A stretch of DNA of 64,000 nt from Leuctra nigra. Its lineage: Eukaryota; Arthropoda; Insecta; Plecoptera; Leuctridae. The notes under the pieces are model-generated. The model saw only the letters and a program-made list of their open reading frames with translations, had not been told where the DNA came from and ran no database searches. The stretch is from assembly GCA_934045905.1 (NCBI GenBank), contig OW203773.1, positions 21,191,246-21,255,245 of the forward strand. Reading direction: 5' to 3'. A program made the translations under genes and the position numbers. This document shows, one piece after another, positions 56,310 to 64,000 of this stretch (position 1 is its first letter; the number at the start of each line of letters is the position of its first letter).

Positions 56310-56501
56310 TTATTTGTTTACATTTACAATATCTATAACAGTTAATGTTTGAAATTTGGATGCTAATTTTATCCCAAATTCAGTGCTTGGCGAACTGATT
56401 TCACGCATTTTAACTGCGAACATTTTAACAAATTTTTCTTGGCCCTTCTTTTAGATCTCTTCCATTTTAGGCGGGGATGTGCTTGACAATCTTAAGAGTC
56501 C
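56310..56501. other. Spacer
   Basis: I see nothing definite here. Confidence 0.3.
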
Positions 56502-57012
56502 TGGGGACCGCTTTGGAAACTGACGGATAATGTCACATTTGCCCAATATACCCCCCAAGGCTCATTATTTACTCCACTGTTATGCAACTTTGGGAGGTAG
56601 TTTTGATACCCATTTTCTCGCAACACAATTGAGAAATTTTAAGAAATACTTAAAACAAAAAAAGTATTTTTGTCGTATTTTTTCATGAAATATGTGAAAA
56701 ATAAAACTTATTTTTTCTTTAAATATTTCTTAAATTTTCTCAAATCCAGAAAATGGGTATCAAAACTACCTCTTAAAGTTGCATAACAGTGGAGTAAATA
56801 ACGATCCTTGTGGAGACTGAGGTATTTTGGGAAAATTTGACACAGTCCCATTTTCTCGCAACACAATTGAGAAATTTTAAGAAATACTTAAAACAAAAAA
56901 AGTATTTTTGTCGTATTTTTTCATGAAATATGTGAAAATAAAACTTGTTTTTTCTTTAAATATTTCTTAAATTTTCTCAAATCCAGAAAATGGATTTCCA
57001 TAGCGGTCCCCA
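56502..57012. mobile_element. Element with TGGGGACCGC termini and a duplicated internal palindrome
   Basis: TGGGGACCGC at 56502 and GCGGTCCCCA ending at 57012 are inverted termini. Inside, a roughly 146-bp imperfect palindrome (CCATTTTCTCGCAACACAAT to CAGAAAATGG) occurs twice in direct orientation, at 56610-56756 and 56848-56993. A further inverted pair (TAGTTTTGATACCCATTTTC and its complement) brackets the first copy. No coding sequence. Confidence 0.7.
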
Positions 57013-57277
57013 AATATTTGTTTTGCCCAGTGTATTGACACACAGCGCTATGCTATGCGCTGCGCTTCCGCTAGCGTCATTGCGTGTGTACTTACGTCGT
57101 AATGATCCTATCGCATGAAATATGCAACTGATACGGCTAGACGCGGGACGGAAGACCAAGGGTTTGTTACGCTTGATTGCATCGTGCAAACTTAACAATT
57201 CATCAGGGTGATCGAACTTGTCGTTGCAGTAACAGAAAGTAACAACACACATAAGTGTTGCCACCATCTTCTTTTCT
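57013..57277. other. GC-richer unassigned sequence
   Basis: The minus-strand 96-codon frame at 56977-57267 overlaps the palindromic element and is not called as a gene. Confidence 0.3.
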
Positions 57278-57548
57278 GGGGTTTAACATCGCACTGTTCT
57301 GCAGCGAGGCTAATGGCGACGAATGAATGATTATGATGATGATTGGGAGATGATGGTGAAGAGTGGGTAACGATGGAAGGTGGGAAGGAGGCGACCGTGG
57401 CCTATTAGTAGGATACCTTCCCAGCATGTGCCTCTCGACTGAGGGAATAACACGAAAAAAAACCGTCAGGAAGGACGGCCGCGGGAATCGAACCCGGGCC
57501 TCCGGAATACAAGTTCAGAGCGTTACCACTCAGCCATACCTGTTCCGT
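57278..57548 (-). mobile_element. tRNA-headed SINE, full length
   Basis: On the minus strand the head reads ACGGAACAGGTATGGCTGAG, TGGTAACGCTCTGAACTTGT and GGCCCGGGTTCGATTCCCGC: good A and B boxes with an anticodon-arm region between them. The body ends with CAGAACAGTGCGATGTTAAA. It is one of two best-preserved copies and a good family reference. Confidence 0.85.
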
Positions 57549-57829
57549 GCCATTCAGAATAACTGTGATTCTTTTTTGTAGTATACCTATGCATGTTTTA
57601 ATGCTTAACTGGACAATTGTAGGTTCCTGAGAAATATTTAAATGAGGACTCACTCACTTTCTTACACACTTTGAAATTATCAAAGTATAATTGATAATTC
57701 ATTGACATTGACTTGAATAATTTAACGAAATATTTAGAAAAAAGCATAAAATATAAGTTAAATGGCAATAACTTTTGATGTTCATAACACAATTGTCTGA
57801 AAATAATTGTCAAATTCACCTTTAATGGA
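57549..57829. other. Unassigned AT-rich sequence
   Basis: I see nothing definite. It may include diverged Helitron-like sequence continuing from the next feature. Confidence 0.3.
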
Positions 57830-58040
57830 GGTGCCGATGACCATAAATTTTTTGAGTTTTTCGGTTCAACGGTTCTATTTTTAATTTTCAACCATCTCAT
57901 TATCTTATTCAAAACCTATACTTTTGACCGCTCTTAGACATTAGTGTGTGTGCAAAATTTCAGATCGATTGATTTGACCTGGGCATTGATACAAAAAATG
58001 CTGAAAAAACTAAAAAAATCGGGACATTTGAGCTCTTAGT
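57830..58040 (-). mobile_element. Helitron-like fragment
   Basis: The minus strand shows TCAATGCCCAGGTCAAATC, then ATCGATCTGAAATTTTGCAC, then ACACTAATGTC. The terminal GAGCGAGCG motif is lost. Confidence 0.5.
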
Positions 58041-58747
58041 CTTAGTAAATCAATGTCAAACCTATTTTTAGTACATTATATTTTTAATAATTTGAAAGGT
58101 TCAAAGGTTTTGAGGATCTATGTTTTCCTTGAGAATTATTGTGTAGAACGATCCGCTAAGGCTTGCTTTCTCTGTAGGAATTTTCCAAAAATAAACCACA
58201 AAATTAAAATTGCTTCTTATTTCAGGTTCAGGTCTTGAATGTCAATGTTTTTCATTACTTTTTTGGTGTGTATTTTAATTTTGTTTTGTAATGCCTACTT
58301 TAGAAGCAGGGCAGGGACTGAGGGGCTGCCATGTATAATAAGTGTTAATGAACTCATTAAGTTGCAATAAATACGCTTTTAAAGATATTTCATAAAAGCG
58401 TTAGTCAATGTTTGCTTTAGTTCAAATATATTAATTATTTTCCAATATAGGTAATTTCGTATGTTATTGTATTAATACTTCCATTTAATAATGGTATCAT
58501 CATTTTCTTTTGCATTCGGATGGGAAACTTCCCATCCCATAACTTCATGTATTCTTTCGAAGTCAATACGATTACAAGTTCTTCTAACTTAAGTTTGGAA
58601 GACGAAATGTAATGTTATCTTTATTTCGATTAGTAACTTTGTTACTTAATTGAAAAGTTAAGATATTATTCTGACGATCTCTGGGTTTAGAATCGTAGAA
58701 CTGGGACGCGAGAGTTTTTATTTAGTTTTGTCTGCACATCAACAGAA
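58041..58747. other. AT-rich sequence without recognised features
   Basis: I see no gene or paired termini. Confidence 0.3.
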
Positions 58748-58850
58748 TTTTAAAAAATCAGATTTTAGGGACAATATTTCAAGCTTACTGCGGACTAAAA
58801 ATGCAACACAATGACCAATGGTATGACCTCAAAGGGCTATAAATAATCAC
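58748..58850 (+). mobile_element. Diverged fragment of the TTAA-type element of 10.9 and 29.7 kb
   Basis: AAAAAATCAGAT followed by CTTACTGCGGACTAAAAATG and ATGACCTCAAAG parallels the left arm of those elements. Ends are not preserved. Confidence 0.35.
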
Positions 58851-61279
58851 GCAATATAGCGTAAAACAATGTTATCGAACACTTGTTTGGACGAAGTAAC
58901 GTGGTATCAACGTACACTTGACCAAAGTAAAAACGGCATTTGAACCAAATGGCTGGTGGTAATCAATTCTTGTCATTATCAATGATCTCCTAGTTAAATT
59001 AAGCGTTAGCGTATACTTCTTCGGATGATGAAATCAAATCTTTAGCCAATCCATATATTGGGAATACCGCTTTACTTTGGCCAAGTTTACCGTCATCACC
59101 TTTAAAGTCCATATAACCCATATTCTTGTAGGTTATGGACTTCAACGGTTTAAACTAAAATGTTGTATTTAAGTTTAACTTTCATCCCTTCAACATCTTG
59201 ACTTGAACTTGTAAGTTTCTTACACATTTAGTGTTTATAAACTCCATTAAAATCGTTTGCCACTCGTTTAGATTGAGTAAACTTGGCAACATCGGCAACA
59301 GGTTGGTTAATGTTTTCACCTACCTTACATTCACCATCTGCTCACCTCAATCTCAAGTAACAAGTTACGTTCAATACCAGATCCATTTCAATACATCAAC
59401 ATTAGATCCATGAGGCGAGAAGTAACCGTGAGGTAAATGGGAGAAAAACATGAAGTAGATTCTTTTGGTGGAGACTGATTAGATTCTTGTTTCATGACTG
59501 GGACTCATGGGACCCTATTCTATAACATTAACACTTCCGTTTCTGATGGAATCCGATTCGGTTGTATGTTAATCGATATGGAATGGGGCCCCATATTGGT
59601 TATTGACAAATAACTTAAATTGTCGGTAGAGAATATTTTGCAACAGTATGCGGCGAATTTGAATTAAATAATTGCAATATATCCGGCAAATTTTTGTACT
59701 AGCAATAACAAGGGTAATAATTAGCTGAGGAAACATGCAAATTAAATATGTATTTCGTGAGTTAGATGCACGTAATAAATTAAATCACTTCCCATTTTGA
59801 TTTTTCTAAACAAGGAGTATCATAGAATGGACTAATAGTTTGGAAATGTTCGCAATGAATCTGGTATTAAATGCAGCTAACTTAGAGACTTATCACTTTA
59901 GGAAGTAGCGCCAAAATCCAGTCACTTACCTAGAACAAAGAGAAAACAAACATTAGATACAAGACATGGCACTAAACCGTGATAAATGTCACTTTCGTTA
60001 ATTGTAACATTTAAATAATATTGAATTGGCCAGTTTTCAATACTCGACTTAACTTTAAACAGTTGAGTGGGACTAAATTGTAATGGAAACAACCAATATT
60101 ATTCCTTGAATGGCCGTTTAAACGTAACTAGGTACTGGTTTTAGCAGAGCAGTGACAAACCGGTCCTTGTGATATCTTGCTCTGCTATTTCATGTTCTCA
60201 TTTTATATACATAAATAACATTAAGAATTATTTATTAATTATTAAAATCATTATAATTTTAAACTGAAATTGTAATATTCATTAATTATTCCCACATTTC
60301 AGCTCTTGAGACTGCAAATTCTTGTTTTATATAAAAAAAAGATACACAACGGTATTTTCATTGCTTATTCCACAATACCAATGATTAATATCGTGCCAAT
60401 CTTAAATGAAAATGCAGCTAGGAATAAAATTTAGTTATTCATCATGTAATGCTGAAATTAACGTCGAAATAACTGTTTTCTACCAAATAAAAAATCTCGA
60501 AATAAATGTAGAGAACATACACTGATGTAATTAAATAATTTTAATGTACCATTTAAAACTGTAACGCTACACTAGTCAAAACAATTGCAATATTTGCTTT
60601 CACTAAATAAAAAAATATAAGATATGTATGTATACTTGTTTATAATCTAATGAATTCCTAAACAGTTATTACTGATCTGTCCCCCAACAAAATTACATAC
60701 TCTATTTCAATACTCGCATTAAAATGAGAGTTAGACTTGCTTTGACTCTGAGGGTAATGACAGTCGAGCCTCTTTAATAAATGATATCGCACGGGATGCG
60801 CGCCTAGGGGAGGTTCTCGCCACTAAATAATTAATCGCAGGATATACGTACGGAGTTTTTATGAAACAGGACTTTGTTGCTTTCGAACGGAGAACAAAGG
60901 AGCGCCATGCAGTTTATTGTTCATGTTAAATTGCACTTGTGTTTCGTAATAACAACCGGCGAGTTGCAAAAACGACGGTAGTGGAAAATCATTAAGGGTT
61001 ATAATGACGTGTACTGACATATTATTTTCAACCTTATTGGTTTGACACGAAGGTAGTTTTTGTTGTGTGTTCATTGTTATGAATTATTTAACCCTGTAGG
61101 GATTTGACTCGCTTTTGTCGCTGTGAGGTCAGCGAGTTCACCTGATCAAAGTGAAATTCGCCACAGTTAAAAAAGCAAAACAAAAACATTATCTATTTAT
61201 GTTATTTAACAATAGTTAGTAACATAAATAGATACTTGGGGCCTTGAACTGCATTTTTTTTTTAATTGCAGAGCTAATA
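58851..61279. other. Long AT-rich stretch without assignable genes
   Basis: Frames at 59231-59413 and 60859-61074 have no recognisable domain. A 15-bp perfect hairpin at 61190-61234 is noted separately. Confidence 0.35.
61190..61234. repeat. Short perfect hairpin
   Basis: TATCTATTTATGTTA (61190-61204) pairs perfectly with TAACATAAATAGATA (61220-61234) around a 15-base loop. Confidence 0.75.
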
Positions 61280-61705
61280 AATAATTAGTTTTTGAACGAG
61301 ATCCTAAGGGCCAATTCATGAGATTGAAGTTTTGAAACCATTCACCTTTTCAGTGTTTAACACGTAAAAAAGGTTGAAGCTAAATAATAGTAATGTCAAC
61401 TGTTTCAAGTTTTATAAATGCAAACGTAAATGGTTTTAAAAGGTGTTTCTCTAGAATTAGCCTCCAGTGATTTTTTTAAAAATTAAAAAGGACCCGTAGG
61501 ACCGATTAACTTTATTTTGCATAGTCATCGGGACCAATATTTTAGGTATTTGTGACAAATTTCAGACTAATCTGTCTTTATTTTCAAAAGTTATTGACTT
61601 TATGGACATTTGTCAAATTTCTTGGATCAAATTTCAGATATTTCATCACTGCTACTTCGACGCATTTCGTTTCAGCTCTTTTCGAGGTCTGTAGAGAAGA
61701 AAATT
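61280..61705 (+). mobile_element. Diverged Helitron-like fragment
   Basis: TTTTTGAACGAGATCCT, then GATTAACTTTATTTTGCATA, TTTCAGACTAATCTGTC and CATCACTGCTACTTCGACGC follow the family order. Both ends are missing. Confidence 0.55.
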
Positions 61706-62429
61706 TACATAATATGTACACTCAAACAAATAATATACGGTATTCGAAATAAACTGATTGAAATGGTTGATGGCATCATCCCATGAAGTCTGTGCTAACG
61801 CGTCATCTAAATCTAGTAGGTGAGCTCTAATTTCATTGATAATATCAAGGATTGATTGTCAAAGAACCTGACCAGCAGCCAATCGGTTTCGTTCAAATAC
61901 CGTTTATACTTTTTTAAGTATTTATTTCTAGATTAATTGACATGAATAATACAGAAATGTAACAAACAATCACTTGATAAATGATCAATTCCAACCTATA
62001 AATAACAAAATTAATTATAAATAATAACTAATTGTAAATTACAACCTATCTACTCAGTTTCACTAAATATAAATACGTCCACTAATGCTGCCAAACTATT
62101 TACATCACATCACTGACATCCCTGTTTTGGGAAAGAATGATTGCTGGAAAAAATTGTTGCATCAAAAAATGGCTTCATTTTTAAATTATGATCGACTCTT
62201 GAGAAGTATGCAGGCTCCCTAAAATATAAATAATTGTTTATATTAACAAGGTCCATTTTGTATCAACTTTTTAGTATTCGGTATTTATTTACTTGGTACA
62301 AGTTTACCATAATTTGCTCGAAAATTCAATAATTTTGATGTCATCGGTAAATAATTTCTGTCTATAAACCTGGCAACACTGTTGGATGTATGACAAAAGT
62401 CTGACAACACGTCCAGTTAGGTGCTAGAT
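61706..62429. other. AT-rich sequence without recognised features
   Basis: I see no gene or element. Confidence 0.3.
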
Positions 62430-62700
62430 AAAGTGTTTCGGCGTCACCTGGCTAGAGTGGGTCGACATTGGGGCGGGGGGGGGGGGTGTTTTCAGTAGTC
62501 TAGGAGGGTAGCTACCCCCAGATCCCAGGGCAGAATCCGGGCGCCACCCCCCACCCCCACCCACCCACAGGCAAGATGGTGATGACGTCACGCGATCCGG
62601 ACCGCAGCGGTGGTTCACTGGAATGTGCGCGAATAATGGCGCTTAACGGCGCACCGGTAGCCAACAGGGTTATGACGCCGAAGATATCTATAGGTTATCT
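62430..62700. other. GC-rich island with poly(G) and promoter-like motifs
   Basis: It contains a poly(G) run (about 62473-62486), C-rich CCCACCCCCACCCACCCAC, CAAGATGGTGATGACGTCAC, and several CpG-rich blocks. The CRE-like TGACGTCA beside AAGATGG resembles housekeeping-promoter grammar and the foldback arms at 36-37 kb. No downstream gene was recognised before the SINE. Confidence 0.35.
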
Positions 62701-62711
62701 ATTTTTTTTGT

Positions 62712-62985
62712 CTGGGGCTTAGCGTCGCACTGATCTGCAGCGAGGCTAATGGCGACGGATGAATGATTATGATGAATATTGGGAGATGATGGTGAAGAGT
62801 GGGTTAGAATGGAAGGTGGGAAGTAGGCGGTCGTGGCCTATTAGTAGGGTACCTTCCCAGCATTTGCCTGTCGACTGAGGGAAAACCACGAAAAAACCCC
62901 CGTCAGGAAGGACGGCCGCAGGAATCGAACCCGGGCCTCCGGAATACAAGTTCCGAGCGTTACCACTCAGCCATGCCTGTTCCGT
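62712..62985 (-). mobile_element. tRNA-headed SINE, full length
   Basis: The minus strand starts ACGGAACAGGCATGGCTGAG and carries the B box GGGTTCGATTCC. It ends in CAGATCAGTGCGACGCTAAG. Close to the copy at 57278-57548. Confidence 0.85.
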
Positions 62986-63006
62986 TATAGGATATCTATC
63001 TATCTA

Positions 63007-63536
63007 CTAGGAAAACGCTCGGTGTAACGCGTTGATAAGCGAGCAAAAATACTGAAAATATTGAATGTGAATAAATATGAAATGTGTTCCTCTACAGTCC
63101 TTAACCTAATGAATTTGTCAAACAAGACGCGAAAAATCTAGTTGATAGGTTAATTTTGACATTGACAATCAACTTATTATGATTCTTTTGAAAAAGGTCC
63201 TGACTCTTGAAGTTCATTGCAGGTTTGTCTGAGAGTGTGAAAATACTTGTATGTATATCTAATGCTGGTCCCAGTGACCATGCAAAATTTGGTGATGATC
63301 GGTCAAATGATTGCAGTTATATTGCTGTTAGGTATAGTTTCCGATCAAACCAATACACCGAACTTGCTGAAAATTATTTTGACCACAACTATAATAGTAA
63401 TATAAGTTTTGTGAAAAAATTGGCCTGATCCGTTACTTCGTTTGGCAGGAGACGCCAGATGCACAGATAAACAAAAAAAAATAAAAAAAGAGATTCGAGC
63501 CATAAGTTTCAGTTAAAGACGCTCGCTACGCTCTCT
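63007..63536 (-). mobile_element. Short Helitron-like copy
   Basis: The CTAG end is at 63007-63010, followed by GAAAACGCTCGGTGTAACGC (the hairpin). The 5' end near 63536 keeps GAGAGCGTAGCGAGCGTC. The interior is strongly diverged or replaced, including TGACCATGCAAAATTTGGTG from the family. Confidence 0.6.
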
Positions 63537-64000
63537 TGAAAATTGTTTCATAAGTGGGTGTAACTTTGATAGGATGTTCACATGATCAGTCGGATTGTAT
63601 ATTAGTAGCACTTTTTCATTTTTGCTTCTGGCATTGTTAATTAGGCGCCGGTTTCAACAAAACCGCGCAAAACGATGAAATTTCCTATACGCTTGGAGAC
63701 CAAAACCGTTAACCAATTGATCTCGAATTTTAATCATGATTAGATAAAAGACACACTTACGGTTATCATTTGGCACATTTTTTAATATACATTTCATACG
63801 GCACCCTTTGAGACAAGAAAATATACCATTTTCACCAAAATGCAACTTATTATTTCTAATTAACAAAGCAAAAAATTAAAAATGTACCAAGTAATAACCC
63901 TAATGATAACCGTATGATGGGATACTTTCCCATAATTTACCTATCTCCTGATACTACACAGAACTGAGTCAGGAGCAGAACCAGGCATCTGAGAGAACTG
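63537..64000. other. Window end, unassigned
   Basis: I see no gene. The 70-codon minus-strand frame at 63654-63866 lacks a recognisable domain. Confidence 0.3.

Overview
The window looks like AT-rich nuclear DNA of an animal, most likely an insect and possibly a sap-feeding hemipteran. That is an inference from the style of the repeats; the sequence carries no species marker. It shows no bacterial operons, no rRNA and no CRISPR array. Almost everything recognisable is repetitive DNA: a non-LTR retrotransposon, Helitron-like rolling-circle copies, tRNA-headed SINEs, several families of short inverted-repeat elements (MITEs), a 6.1-kb foldback element and a 6.2-kb satellite array. One small two-exon gene (53377-54113) is the only good host-gene candidate, and I do not recognise its product.

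Layout. 0-12 kb: two nearly identical Helitron-like copies in tandem, palindromic elements flanked by TTAA, SINEs, the 3' stub of a second LINE at 7.6 kb, and a PIF/Harbinger-type MITE nested in a TTAA element at 11 kb. 12-32 kb: mostly unremarkable AT-rich DNA with scattered MITEs, a hAT-type MITE inside a SINE (19.1-19.5 kb), two 0.9-kb Helitron-like copies facing each other (21.8-23.9 kb), and GC-richer islands at 20.3 and 24.6 kb. 32.06-38.19 kb: a foldback element with long arms full of TGACGTCA, CTTCCGG and ATGGCGGC motifs. It holds two nested smaller palindromes, and one of these contains a tRNA-Ala-like sequence flanked by a 12-bp direct repeat. 39.10-45.32 kb: about 41 copies of a 150-bp satellite unit with local higher-order structure. 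46.4-52.5 kb, minus strand: a nearly intact CR1/L2-type LINE. Its ORF1 carries SAP, PHD-like and Gln-rich regions; its ORF2 (endonuclease plus reverse transcriptase) is broken only by a 227-bp MITE with TAA target duplications. 53.4-54.1 kb: the small spliced gene. 54.5-56.3 kb: a Helitron-like copy that still encodes the N-terminus of a RepHel-type protein. 56.5-64 kb: further SINEs, Helitron fragments, a nested palindrome and a GC-rich island.

How the parts relate. The LINE encodes the kind of machinery that could move SINEs in trans, but no shared 3' end was demonstrated. The Helitron-like copies lack a helicase and would depend on an autonomous relative elsewhere. The MITEs lack transposase. 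The nested insertions give a relative order: SINE before hAT MITE, TTAA element before PIF MITE, LINE before PIF MITE, foldback-type palindrome before TTAA MITE.
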